Shown in pieces: positions 11,881-24,639 of a DNA stretch of 64,000 bases. Position 1 is the first letter of the stretch. Each line of letters begins with the position of its first letter. The notes under the pieces were generated by a model that was not told the DNA's origin, searched no databases, and was given only the letters and a program-made list of their open reading frames with translations. Location: NCBI GenBank assembly GCA_963678705.1, contig OY783207.1:2790001-2854000 (forward strand), read 5' to 3'. The position numbers were made by a program, and so were the translations under genes. The DNA is from Panorpa germanica. Its lineage: Eukaryota; Arthropoda; Insecta; Mecoptera; Panorpidae.

Positions 11881-13304
11881 GAACTAATTACAATTTGCCT
11901 TAGGCGAACATGTTCAGCTGTTGTTCAGTAATCTTCGTGCCCAAATATGGGCATTGCAGATATGAAACCTCTCGGATGACGTAATTAATTTTGTTTAATT
12001 ATGATTTAAGTAGGCCTCTTTATATTTTATCTTTGTACGTAAATGAAGCATTATACTTTTAATTAATTCAATTATATTCAATTAATTTAAAAAAAAAAAC
12101 CTCCCCTTATTTTAAGTAATTGTAGACTTGAGTACATATCTTACATCCCCTAAAAACCCCCGCACCCCTCTTACTCCTTAAAAAGCTCCATTCTACATTA
12201 TGATGATCACACTCGGTGTAATCAAATTAAAACTGTTATGACTTCATTATTATTTAAATCAACCCGGGAGTTAAAACAAAAACTTCTTGATTTAATTCGG
12301 TATTTCCACGAGGCCAGTTGTTTTAATTAGTTTTTTTTACGACGTTTGATGTTTTATCTTTAATTTTCTTATTTTTATTTTAATCTTGTTAAAAACGATC
12401 TAATTTCGAATAAAAAATTATCAGATTTCCTTTTTTGTCTTTCTTATTATCATTTCAAATTATACAGTTTTTTTGCTGTGTTCTTTATTATAAAATAATT
12501 TCGCTTTTGATGTAGATATATCATATAAGAATAAATATCAGTGGTGCAGAATTGATTGGTCCAATCATCCACTGAGTATGAAGTGTATGCTTGTCAACAT
12601 CTACTGCAGAGCGCACAGCTCGAACTATACATTCTGTTCACGAACCTGCACTATATGAATTCTGCACTATAAGATAATTTATATAGGAGAAGTAGAAAAT
12701 TAAACTTGTTATTAGATTGATGCAAGCTACCAAGAGTGAATATGTGTTTTATGATATATTATTATGATTTGCACTGAATATACTGTCTTAAGACAGGCGT
12801 GTATTCATACTAAATTACATTTAGTTGTGTAAACTTACTAATCACATGCTGGATAAGGTATAGGGTATATCCATGTATTTTGTTTCATATTTATTATCCA
12901 TTGTACCCAATTTTTATGTACGATTAAATTACCTATTATGTTTAATGGATTATTCTCTTTTTAATTGAGAATTTTGTTAGTATACTCATATATAATAAAG
13001 GTTGCAAGGTCATATCCGGTTTTACCCTCTCGTTTTCTGAAAAAGATGATTTTATAATCTATAGCACAATATATCGTCAAAAAAACCTTTCTTCCGTTAT
13101 TTTAATTGTCGAATGTTTTACATTTTCTGTTGTATAAGCAGTGGTGTCAGGTTACCCGAAGGTAAATAAGGACCCACTAAGGCTACTGTTTCAAGTTGAA
13201 AGTATTTTTATTGATATATGAAGTTTTAGTAAATTTATTATACATTTCTAATGTCTATTTTAAATAAACCTAGTTAGAGCTATCATTATTTTAATTTGAA
13301 AGTT
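11881..13304. other. AT-rich non-coding stretch, nothing recognised
   Basis: No gene or well-bounded repeat was found. A short C-rich patch lies at about 12140-12180. Confidence 0.4.
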
Positions 13305-13412
13305 TTTTTTTTTTTAATACAGTTTCTCGGGCTTCCTAGGCACGTAGCCTTTTATCGCCTCTAATATTGTTCTGCTTCTTCTTATACGTTATATCCAGAC
13401 AACAAGAATGAT
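13305..13412 (-). mobile_element. LINE 3' tail (family G), 5'-truncated to about 100 bp
   Basis: On the minus strand it reads AGATCATTCTTGTTGTCTGG, the last codons RSFLLSGYNV and a stop, then a short 3' region ending GCCCGAGAAACTGTATT and an A tail (13305-13317 as T). The same terminus occurs on the plus strand at 49562-49770 and 57605-57950. Only the extreme 3' end was copied, typical of abortive reverse transcription. Confidence 0.85.
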
Positions 13413-13549
13413 CTAACTTTTAAAGTTTCTATTTATAAAATGAAGTTGCATGAGGAGTAATCTTGTTTTGTATGTGCAAAAAGGGGAAAAGCAACAGTGA
13501 TCTTAAAACAAACTTATAACTATATATACAACCTATAACTAACTTCAAA

Positions 13550-13900
13550 TTACTTATCTAATACAAAGTAGTTTGACATTGGGTATTTACCATACCACAT
13601 TATACCTTGTGTGAATTTTTCTAAACTATTAATGTTGTTGATTCTTTTATAGAAATTTTTTATAAGCTTAATTACAATTTTTTTTATATTCTCTATATTA
13701 GTTTCTTCGTGTATGGATGCATTCGTTGGATATTTAAAGTTTCCATCTCGTTCTGCTCTAATCGCTAGTGTGATACATTTATTTTGCACAATTTGCAGTT
13801 TGTTATAGTTATTATTAGTGATTGTATTCCATAGTGGTGCAGCATAGGTAGTAATAAGGCTACTAAAATGTTCATCCATGTTTATATAAGGCTTGTCTCA
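13550..13900 (-). pseudogene. Jockey-like non-LTR retrotransposon, C-terminal reverse transcriptase fragment
   Basis: A minus-strand frame of about 109 residues carries the pattern seen after the catalytic part of Jockey-type reverse transcriptases: TTYAAPLWNT, then NYNKLQIVQNKC, then a segment like ASIHEETNIENIKKIVIKLI followed by KNFYKRI. The catalytic FADD box and all upstream domains are missing, so this is a 5'-truncated copy. It ends at a TAA at 13550-13552. The upstream boundary lies near 13900, where protein similarity stops. It runs in the same orientation as the unrelated tail at 13305-13412, which lies downstream of it. Family recognition is from motif pattern only. Confidence 0.75.
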
Positions 13901-15419
13901 CACTAGAACCGTCTACTTATAGCGCCGACTCTTTCAGTGGAGTTAATTTAACATTATCATGAGATTAAGTTTCTGTTTTAATGTTTATCAAGCAAATCCA
14001 TAGAAAATTGCTTGCAGAATAACTTTCACGCTCAACACAAGGTCCAACTTCTATTTCTCATACAGAAAGTAGTAACGCAATATATATTACACACAGTAAA
14101 TTTTTCGAGTCAGTACGTCACTGGCTATTACTAGGAAGGATCCTGAACAAAAGCTGTTACCTACAACGTCCATGTAGCCACGTGAAAGCTGTTACTCCAA
14201 CACCATAAAGCAATTATCATAGAGCAGCCGTTCAATATTAATTAGAAGAGGTGAGAAAATTACTCGTACTTACACTAAAGGACCTGTGGTATAATGTAAT
14301 CATAGAATGGTCCTATCTGGTAATTACGTCGGCATACGTTCTAGTCACGTTACATTACGCCTGCTAAAATTAGCGAAGGAAGTGAGAATGGGAGAGAGAG
14401 GTCAAGGGGGAGTGTGTTATCTGTTCTATGTTCGGTTGCTATACCGATATTGAAATATTTGCATTTACAGGCGCAATTACATTGTCCTCGTAATAACATT
14501 GACATCTAAGCATTGATTTATCAGCTAATTGTAATAGAAAATCTAAAACACACTCGAAAATGTTGGTCTAGGCTCCAAGCCAGCATCAGTTAATAGGTAA
14601 ATTTCACTCCTTCAAGGATATGTCAGTGATATGAACTACAAATAACAAAATCACTTCACCTGGCCCCACTACCGTATTAGCATTGAATGAAGCTGCAAAT
14701 AAGCCATCAACGTGTAACAGAGACAGATATATTTTGTTTCTTTTTCTCTATTAAAATAAATATTTTCAAATGTAAAAAAGACAACAAATATATCTTCATT
14801 TAATTGCAAAAATGTTGGAAGAAGTCAAAAAGAACTCATAATTAGAATTTGAAATATGTTTTCCGCCATATACATTTCTAATTTATAAGGGTTATCAAAT
14901 ATCAAGGTATAAATAACGTATTCATTGCCATATTCTATATTTTCAAATAAACATAATGTCTATCCTTAATTAGTTTTACTAATGAATAAATTTTCTAACC
15001 AATATTTATTAGTACCTACGATATTATAAAAGTAACAGTCTATTTCCAACCGTGAAACTATCAAACCCTTAATTGTTAGAATTTCGAAGGGTTTCAACCG
15101 CATCGTATATCACTCCGCAACATAACAGGGCAGGGCGCAGGGCCCTAAAGGTGAGAATTGAACAATTCTAGCCCAGGCTACATGTAAGACTGTGAAGTAA
15201 AATTGTTTAGTTCATTAAGGTATGAAACTCTTTTATTAATATCACCCTTCCTTCTATCTATATGTTACATGAAACCGCATGCGAATATACAGAGAATCTG
15301 TAATGAATTTTAGCCAATTAATAACGAAGACAGGAGATGCGAAGCTATGACACGCGTGCCAGGTCTAGTGTGTTTGAAAATATTATAAATTACATTTAGA
15401 AATATCTATTACGTTTCGA
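13901..15419. other. Non-coding stretch, nothing recognised
   Basis: No exon or bounded repeat was recognised. A short purine-rich patch (GGGAGAGAGAGGTCAAGGGGG) is at about 14390-14411. Confidence 0.4.
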
Positions 15420-16000
15420 CTTTAATATGCTGATATCTCATAAACAAGAACACTTATCTAAAAACAAATTTGAAATCACCATTGAAAATGATGTGTAAAA
15501 CCGATATAAAATTAACAGATTTTTTATATCAATTTTTATGAAAAGTAAGAAGACTATAATCTTGTTACTTTTTACAAAAACACTTCTTTTTATTTTGGCA
15601 CATGATATATGTTTTCTAACGTAGTTCATATAGCTGATTCCAAAAATGAAAACCATTTTCAATTATCTGTTACAGTTTTCGAATAATCACCGTTTTAAAA
15701 TTGGTATTTTGAGTTAATTGTTGTTTGCTCAAAAGCCGAAAAAGCACAAATATTTCAATTTTAATTGTACAGTTTAATAATTTAGCATGTAGCCCTCCAT
15801 CAAAAAATTTCAAAAATAATAATAACAAATTTATTTAACTTTTATAAAAAGTAAGAAGAGTATAGCCTTCTTAGTTTTCATAAAAATTGAAGAAAAAATC
15901 TGTTAATCTTATAACGGTAATTAACATAATTTTGAATGCTGATTCCAAATTTGCAAATCACTTTTAGTTTTGTGTTTTGGTTTACGAGATAAGCATGAGT
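15420..16000. repeat. Very diverged satellite-related sequence
   Basis: Shows the same modular vocabulary as the 19-30 kb array but more eroded: GCTGATATCTCATAAACA, TTTGAAATCACCATTG, GTAAGAAGACTATAATCTTG, TTTCTAACGTAGTTCATATA, GCTGATTCCAAAAATGAAAA, ATAATTTTGAATGCTGATTC. The module orientation alternates here too. Confidence 0.55.
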
Positions 16001-16212
16001 TCAGCAACAGAGCGTCACTTAAAGTGTTAACGGTTTGCATTCGGCATATAATTTAACTTGGAACCTAAAGGTTCGCTATCCCAGATATAAACTACGTTTC
16101 AGCAATCTATATTTAGACTAAGTGTGGTTTTTGTAAAAGGTTTAAGGTTATAAAGAACCGATGAACCAACCAGTGAATTTGTGTACCACTTATAAAATTA
16201 TTTATTGTTTCT

Positions 16213-16668
16213 TTAATGTTTATAAAAATAAATTATATTTTTACTATTTTCTGATTGTAATACTAGTTTTGCAGCCTGAAAGCCGACCCCTGTGTCAATC
16301 AAATCAAACCGAATCGAATTTTTGAAATGGCAGTCATACTTGCTTGGTTCTTCAATTGGACTATTGCTTCTATTTGCCAATATTAACAAATAAATAAATA
16401 TCACACTAGTGCAAATCATGACGCATGACGTCGAACAAAAAGTTACAAAACAAGTCAACCCTAAGTTAAGATTGAGGGTAAAAATATTTTTTTCGTAAAA
16501 ACCATTTCTGAATATTATTTCAATAAGAATCGTGAAATCACACAAAAGAATGAACACGACAACCCACGAAACAAATAACGACCATTTAAATAATTTGATA
16601 TTATCAAAAGTAAAATCACACACCAGAAAATTGGAAAAAGGTCGGAAAAACAATAAGATTGCTTTGTA
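16213..16668 (-). CDS. Unrecognised open frame with two strongly hydrophobic segments
   Basis: This is the longest open frame of the window (about 146 residues from a TTG, about 150 from the preceding in-frame stop). It has no ATG near its start; the first internal Met is past residue 75, so as a stand-alone gene it is doubtful. Two hydrophobic stretches are visible, about residues 24-48 (WSLFVSWVVVFILL...) and 66-93 (LTCFVTFCSTSCVMICTSVI...), each long enough for a membrane segment. An N-terminal FRPFSN...KLFKWS pattern recalls insect gustatory receptor starts, but the family's C-terminal signature is absent and no convincing splice acceptor precedes it. It could be a decayed chemoreceptor exon or chance. 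A (TA)n tract lies just upstream at 16699-16729. Confidence 0.2.
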   Translation of the reverse strand, partial: YKAILLFFRPFSNFLVCDFTFDNIKLFKWSLFVSWVVVFILLCDFTILIEIIFRNGFYEKNIFTLNLNLGLTCFVTFCSTSCVMICTSVIFIYLLILANRSNSPIEEPSKYDCHFKNSIRFDLIDTGVGFQAAKLVLQSENSKNIIYFYKH

Positions 16669-16695
16669 TTATTTTCCATTTATATCTTATAGATA

Positions 16696-16698
<3 letters not shown>

Positions 16699-16733
<35 letters not shown>

Positions 16734-16742
16734 AAAAAAACA
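16699..16742. repeat. (TA)n followed by A run
   Basis: About 15 TA units at 16699-16729 run directly into 13 A residues. Confidence 0.95.
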
Positions 16743-17535
16743 TTTTCTTTTATATGAGAGTTTTTGTTCTTTCAGATGCGTCGTTTCGGCCGGTACGACG
16801 CCGACGCCGACGCTCCGTTGATTATCATTGCGAAAAGAAGAAGATATATTGCTAACAAAAAATAAATAGAATGCCTCCAGGCTATCAATGGCGGTGGCGA
16901 TATAATTAAATCACCAGGAGGTCGTCTTTCGTGGAGATTATGCATTGGTTGGTTTATTACAGTCGTAAATGTACGGGTAGAGTTCTCAATGTTATCATTA
17001 GGTACCGCTGTTTGATTTGGGTGAACAACAGATGATAATTTGAAAAAGATTTTTATTGTTCAACTGATGAGGTTATCTTTATTCCTTTTTAGAATGTGTG
17101 GTCCATTAAGATTCGGGTTCGATCACAAAACCAAAATTATAACTTCTTGGATTGGTTATAATCAAATTAAATTAATTATGTACATACATAAAGAAAGAAA
17201 ATTGTTAATGGAGCTCTAGATTTGTGCAACTTGATGCAATATTTATATTTGCCCATATGTTGTTAATTAAATTAATAAAACTACTCATTGGTAAAGTTTA
17301 TTATTGCTCGGTCATCTGATTAACTTTAATTAAACTGCAATTTATGACATACTTGTTATCACTTTATATTATCAATGAATAAATAAAATAGAAATTTAAT
17401 TTACAAAATTAAAAATAGTAATGTATACTGTACACTCAACTAGAGAAAACACATTTATTTTTAGTTCTCATTTCCAATAAAATGGGCAAAAATTCCGGAC
17501 GCGAGCACAAATTTAAACGTGTTGAATAATTATCA
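16743..17535. other. Non-coding spacer, one GC-rich patch
   Basis: The only unusual part is 16777-16815, GC-rich and CpG-rich (TCGTTTCGGCCGGTACGACG followed by CCGACGCCGACGCTCCG) in otherwise AT-rich sequence. No gene was recognised. Confidence 0.4.
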
Positions 17536-18286
17536 TTAAGGGGTTAGGGTTTCAGCGTAAAAAAAAACACTTTTTTGCGATTTTTTTTCTCAAGTATAGA
17601 TTGAGCAATTTTATTCGAACCTTTTGTACATTATTGAGCATACTTTTGACTATGTTGTTTAATTTTATCATGCAGCAATATTGAAGCATAAGCCGGTAAC
17701 AGAGCTTCCACCAGAAGGTCTTGGGAAAAAGACAATTTGCGGTGTTCACTATAACTCGGCCGGAAATTATCTCAAAATGAAAAACCATTAAAATTTAGTT
17801 AAATTATAATTAAATCTTCCCCCCAACGTTCTCTGATATTTTTTTTTTTCATTTAAAAATTTTTGGCGGCCATCTAAAGTGTGAACTGTTATTTTCCACG
17901 AAAAATTAAGCCATTTTGTGGGTGGGAAACACCCTTAATGTAAATTTTTTTTTTTTATCTAAACGTTTGGGGGAGGTATTTTATATGTAGAAAATGTGTA
18001 CGAAGTTTGAAATGAATCGATCAATTAGTTTTTAAATGGCAGTGAACACGGACTTTGAAAAAGTAGTTTTGAGAAAAACGCGTCAGGACTATAGCAATGA
18101 ATAAACTGTATACCTGATTAACATATAATATATATAGAATATACCGGATTAATAAGACAATAACTTCAAGAATATTGCTTAGATCGGCTTAAAATTTTAT
18201 GGACATATTCTTGAAATGTTAAACAATAAGGTAAGACAAAAGAAAATTGGAATTTTCGAAAGTGAAAACCCTAACTCCTCCCTTAA
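17536..18286. mobile_element. TTAA-bounded TIR element (family H), about 0.75 kb
   Basis: Left end TTAAGGGGTTAGGGTTTCA and right end GTGAAAACCCTAACTCCTCCCTTAA are imperfect inverted repeats, each bounded by TTAA. The interior has a relatively conserved-looking stretch (AAATGAATCGATCAATTAG, TGAGAAAAACGCG at about 18010-18085). The 78-codon minus frame 17552-17788 has no recognised domain. TTAA flanks suggest mobilisation by a piggyBac-type transposase, which is inference from the target site only. Confidence 0.7.
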
Positions 18287-19159
18287 ATAAATAAAATGTT
18301 ATATTATTTAAAAGATAAAAGCACATAGATGTTTTAAAAATAACAAATTGATACTTAAACTGCAAGATTCATGTCTCTGGAGGTTCCACACTTATAGGCA
18401 ATAATATATTTCTGTCATATACGAATATAAACACAAATTTTGGAATTCTGTTTTACAATTTGGTGAAAGAATTTGTTACTGTAATTGTATACATCAATTC
18501 GTAAAGTTAATATTGTCAAAAGGATGAATTATAGTGTAAATATACTTGTGTTCATTCCAGGATAAAGCTGTTATCAGTCTTTAAACTGGGTATTTTGTTT
18601 TTGTTGACTTACTATCAACCGAAAAAAATGAATGTTATGTAATTTAATTTTGAATAAATATTGGCGAACGACAGTAGGTGGGAATATGGGTTTAGTGTAG
18701 TGTAGGTGATGAATTTAATACTTCTGTCTTTACTTGTATATCGCTTTTCGTCCTATGAGTGTTCTTTCAATGTAAAGTATCAAATAATCCTGAAATCCTT
18801 TTTCAATACTTAACGATATTTTACAATTTTCTCGGGGGTGAAGTGGAAAGCACATGTGATCATTCACCCAAAACTGAACTCAATGACCACTTGAACATTA
18901 ATCACCCCCCCCCCCCCACCCTCACCGATTTGTGCTTGAAGCACCAGGAAACGACGAAATACCTGTAGTGGTAGTCTAACAAGGACACCCAGAGCATAGA
19001 GTATAGACCCTCGAAAATCCAATTTATAGATACATGTAACATGTTCCAATGAGATAAAATTTATTGTAAATATATTACAAGTGGCTGTACTTTATTCTAC
19101 ATTAAATAATTGACACAGTACGACACTAAAACATAATATTTGTACAAATACTTCGATAT
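18287..19159. other. Non-coding spacer with a C14 run
   Basis: A run of about 14 C at 18904-18917 lies in AT-rich sequence and accounts for the spurious proline- or glycine-rich frames on the two strands. Nothing else was recognised. Confidence 0.5.
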
Positions 19160-19989
19160 TTAAAAAATTAATAGGAGTATAAAGAGAATAACCTTTAAAA
19201 TTTTCTATACCCCGACTTCTGAAATTTGAATTTTAACAAGAGTATACCCTTTGTAATTTTCAATAAAATCATGCTATTTTTTTTGATGATTTTGTCATGT
19301 TTTCTAGCGTAATTTTTAACGCTGATTTCAAAATTAAAAAGCATTTTTAAATATCTCCATTATTTAAGCCTTAACAGGCCAATACCTCTAAATCCGGGAG
19401 GCCTACCAAAAAATAAAATGCATATTTAAAATTAGCATAAAAAAGTACATCAATTACATAAAAAAATAAACGAAAAAAAATTCAATTTCTATAAAATTAA
19501 CAAGTGTATAACCTTTAAAATTTTCTATACCCCGACTTATGAAATTTGAATATTAACAAGAGTTATAGCCTTTGTAATTTTCAATAAAATCATGCAATTT
19601 TTTTTGACGATTTTAATATGTTTTCTAACGTAATTTTTAACGCTGATTTCAAAATTAAAAACCATTTTTAAGTATCTCCATTATTAACGCCTTGACAGGC
19701 CAATATCTCGAGAACCGGAAGTGCCACTAAAATATAAATTGCAGTTTTGAAATCAGCATAAAATTTTACGTTAAGAACTATTTTAAATTTGACAATCAGA
19801 GACCATCAATTTTTTATCAAATTTTAAAGGTTAACCCCTTGTGAAATTTAAAAAGAAATTACAAAATTTAAATATTTTATTTTCAACTTTTAAATATGTT
19901 TTTAAACGTACTTTTTCCCGCTGATTCCAAATCTAAAAACGAATTTAAAATGCAGAAATTTCAATTATAATAAAATTAACAACCTTTAA

Positions 19990-20480
19990 AATTTTCTCTA
20001 CCCCGATTTATGAAATTTGAATATTAACAAGAGTATAGCCTTTGTAATTTTCAATAAAATTATGCAAGTTTCATTGAAGATTTTGTCATGTTTACTAGCG
20101 TAATTTTTAACGCTGATTTCAAAATTAAAAACCATTTTTAAATATCTATAACAATAAAAAAAAACGAAAAAAAACTTTCAATTTCTATAAAACAAGTGTA
20201 TAACCTTTAAAATTTTCTATACCCCGATTTATGAAATTTGAATATTAACAAGAGTATAGCCTTTGTAATTTTCAATAAAATTATGCAAGTTTCATTGAAG
20301 ATTTTGTCATGTTTACTAGCGTAATTTTTAACGCTGATTTCAAAATTAAAAACCATTTTTAAATATCTATAACAATAAAAAAAAACGAAAAAAAACTTTC
20401 AATTTCTATAAAACAAGTGTATAACCTTTAAAATTTTCTATACCCCGATTTATGAAATTTGAATATTAACAAGAGTATAA
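19990..20480 (+). repeat. Run of 221-bp short units within the satellite
   Basis: Two adjacent units (GCAAGTTTCATTGAAG at 20064 and 20285) are almost identical over their length, including the ACGAAAAAAAACTTTCAATT spacer and the shortened CTATAAAACAAGTGTATAAC join. The run ends in the variant join GAGTATAAATTTG at 20473. Confidence 0.95.
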
Positions 20481-23400
20481 ATTTGTAATTTTCAATAAAA
20501 TCATGCAATTTTTTTTGACGATTTTGATATGTTTTCTAACGTAATTTTTAACGCTGATTTCAAAATTAAAAACCATTTTTAAGTATCTCCATTATTAACG
20601 CCTTGGCAGGCCAATATCTCGAAAATCGGAAGTGCCACTAAAATATAAATTGCAGATTTGAAATCAGCATAAAATTTTACGTTAAGAACTAATATAAATT
20701 TGACAATCGGAGACCATCAATTTTTTATCAAATTTTAAAGGTTAACCCCTTGTGAAATTTAAAAAGAAATTAAAAAATTAAAATATTTTATTTTCAACTT
20801 TTAAATATGTTTTTAAACGTACTTTTTCCCGCTGATTCCAAATCTAAAAACGAATTTAAAATGCAGAAATTTCAATTATAATAAAATTAACAACCTTTAA
20901 AATTTTCTATACCCCGATTTATGAAATTTGAATATTAACAAGAGTATAGCCTTTGTAATTTTCAACAAAATCATGCAATTTTTTTTGACGATTTTAATAT
21001 GTTTTATAACGTAATTTTTAACGCTGATTTCAAAATTAAAAACCATTTTTAAGTATCTTTATTATTAACGCCTTGACAGGCCAATATCTCGAGAACCGGA
21101 AGTGCCACTAAAATATAAATTGCAGTTTTGAAATCAGCATAAAATTTTACGTTAAGAACTATTATAAATTTAACAATCAGAGACCATCAATTTTTTATCA
21201 AATTTTAAAGGTTAACCCCTTGTGAAATTTAAAAAGAAATTACAAAATTTAAATATTTTATTTTCAACTTTTAAATATGTTTTTAAACGTACTTTTTCCC
21301 GCTGATTCCAAATCTAAAAACGAATTTAAAATGTAGAAATTTCAATTATTATAAAATTAACAAGTGTATAACCTTTAAAATTTTCTATACCCCGATTTAT
21401 GAAATTTGAATATTAACAAGAGTATAGCCTTTGTAATTTTCAATAAAATTATGCAATTTGTTTGATGATTTTGTCATGTTTTCTAGCGTAATTTTTAACG
21501 CTGATTTCAAAATTAAAAACCATTTTTAAATATGTATAACAATAAAAAAAAGCAAAAAAAACTTTCAATTTCTATAAAATTAACAAGTGTATAACCTTTA
21601 AAATTTTCTATACCCCGATTTATGAAATTTGAATATTAACAAGAGTATAGCCTTTGTAATTTTCAATAAAATTATGCTATTTTTTTGATGATTTTAATAT
21701 GTTTTCTAACGTAATTTTTAACGCTGTTTTCAAAATTAAAAACCATTTTTAAGTATCTCCATTATTAACGCCTTGAGAGGCCAATATCTCGAGAACCGGA
21801 AGTGCCACTAAAATATAAATTGCAGATTTGAAATCAGCATAAAATTTTACGTTAAGAACTATTATAAATTTGACAATCGGAGACCATCAATTTTTTATCA
21901 AATTTTAAAGGTTAACACCCTTGTGAAATTTAAAAAGAAATTAAAAAATTTAAACATTTTATTTTCAACTTTTAAATATGTTTTTAAACGTACTTTTTGC
22001 CGCGGATCGAATCCCGATAAAACGAATTTAAAATGCAGAAATTTCAATTATTATAAAATTAGCAAGTGTATAACCTTTAAAATTTTCTATACCCCGATTT
22101 ATGAAATTTGAATATTATCAAGAGTATAGCCTTTGTAATTTTCAATAAAATTATGCAAGTTTCATTGAAGATTTTGTCATGTTTTCTAGCGTAATTTTTA
22201 ACGCTGATTTCAAAATTAAAAACCATTTTTAAATATCTATAACAATAAAAAAAAACGAAAAGAACTTTCAATTTCTATAAAATTAACAAGTGTATAACCT
22301 TTAAAATTTTCTATACCCCGATTTATGAAATTTGAATTTTACCTTTGTAATTTTCAATAAAATCATGCTTTTTTTTGACGATTTTAATATGTTTTCTAAC
22401 GTAGTTTTTAACGCTGATTTCAAAATTAAAAACCATTTTTAAGTATCTCCATTATTAACGCCTTGACAGGCCAATATCTCGAGAACCGGAAGTGCCACTA
22501 AAATATAAATTGCAGATTTGAAATCAGCATAAATTTTTACGTTAAGAACTATTATAAATTTAACAATCAGAGACCATCAATTTTTTATCAAATTTTAAAG
22601 GTTAACCCCTTGTGAAATTTAAAAAGAAATTACAAAATTTAAATATTTTATTTTCAACTTTTAAATATGTTTTTAAACGTACTTTTTCCCGCTGATTCCA
22701 AATCTAAAAACGAATTTAAAATGCAGAAATTTCAATTATTATAAAATTAACAAGTGTATAACCTTTAAAATTTTCTATACCCCGATTTATGAAATTTGAA
22801 TATTAACAAGAGTATAGCCTTTGTAATTTTCAATAAAATTATGCAATTTGTTTGATGATTTTGTCATGTTTTCTAGCGTAATTTTTAACGCTGATTTCAA
22901 AATTAAAAACCATTTTTAAATATGTATAACAATAAAAAAAAGCGAAAAAAACTTTCAATTTCTATAAAATTAACAAGTGTATAACTTTTAAAATTTTCTA
23001 TACCCCGATTTATGAAATTTGAATATTAACAAGAGTATAGCCTTTGTAATTTTCAATAAAATTATGCTATTTTTTTGATGATTTTAATATGTTTTCTAAC
23101 GTAATTTTTAACGCTGTTTTCAAAATTAAAAACCATTTTTAAGTATCTCCATTATTAACGCCTTGAGAGGCCAATATCTCGAGAACCGGAAGTGCCACTA
23201 AAATATAAATTGCAGAATTGAAATCAGCATAAAATTTTACGTTAAGAACTATTATAAATTTAACAATCGGAGACCATCAATTTTTTATCAAATTTTAAAG
23301 GTTAACCCCTTGTGAAATTTAAAAAGAAATTAAAAAATTAAAATATTTTATTTTCAACTTTTAAATATGTTTTTAAACGTACTTTTTCCCGCTGATTCCA

Positions 23401-24639
23401 AATCTAAAAACGAATTTAAAATGCAGAAATTTTAATTATAATAAAATTAACAACCTTTAAAATTTTCTATACCCCGATTTATGAAATTTGAATATTAACA
23501 AGAGTATAGCCTTTGTAATTTTCAACAAAATCATGCAATTTTTTTTGACGATTTTAATATGTTTTATAACGTAATTTTTAACGCTGATTTCAAAATTAAA
23601 AACCATTTTTAAGTATCTTTATTATTAACGCCTTGACAGGCCAATATCTCGAGAACCGGAAGTGCCACTAAAATATAAATTGCAGTTTTGAAATCAGCAT
23701 AAAATTTTACGTTAAGAACTATTATAAATTTAACAATCAGAGACCATCAATTTTTTATCAAATTTTAAAGGTTAACCCCTTGTGAAATTTAAAAAGAAAT
23801 TACAAAATTTAAATATTTTATTTTCAACTTTTAAATATGTTTTTAAACGTACTTTTTCCCGCTGATTCCAAATCTAAAAACGAATTTAAAATGCAAAAAT
23901 TTCAATTATTATAAAATTAACAAGTGTATAACCTTTAAAATTTTCTATACCCCGATTTATGAAATTTGAATATTAACAAGAGTATAGCCTTTGTAATTTT
24001 CAATAAAATTATGCAATTTTTTTTGATGATTTTGTCATGTTTTCTAGCGTAATTTTCAAACGCTGATTTCAAAATTAAAAACCATTTTTAAATATCTATA
24101 ACAATAAAAAAAAAACGAAAAAAACTTTTAATTTCTATAAAATTAACAAGAGTATAACCTTTAAAAATTTTCTATACCCCGATTTATGAAATTTGAATAT
24201 TAACAAGAGTATAGCCTTTGTAATTTTCAATAAAATCATGCAATTTTTTTGTCGATTTTAATATGTTTTCTAACGTAATTTTTAACGCTGATTTCAAAAT
24301 TAAAAACCATTTTTAAGTATCTCCATTATTAACGCCTTGGCAGGCCAATATCTCGAGAACCGGAAGTGCCACTAAAATATAAATTGCAGTTTTGAAATCA
24401 GCATAAAATTTTACGTTAAGAACTATTATAAATTTAACAATCAGAGACCATCAATTTTTTATCAAATTTTAAAGGTTAACCCCTTGTGAAATTTAAAAAG
24501 AAATTAAAAAATTTAAATATTTTATTTTCAACTTTTAAATATGTTTTTAAACGTACTTTTTCCCGCTGATTCCAAATCTAAAAACGAATTTGAAATGCAG
24601 AAATTTCAATTATAATAAAATTACCAACCTTTAAAATTT

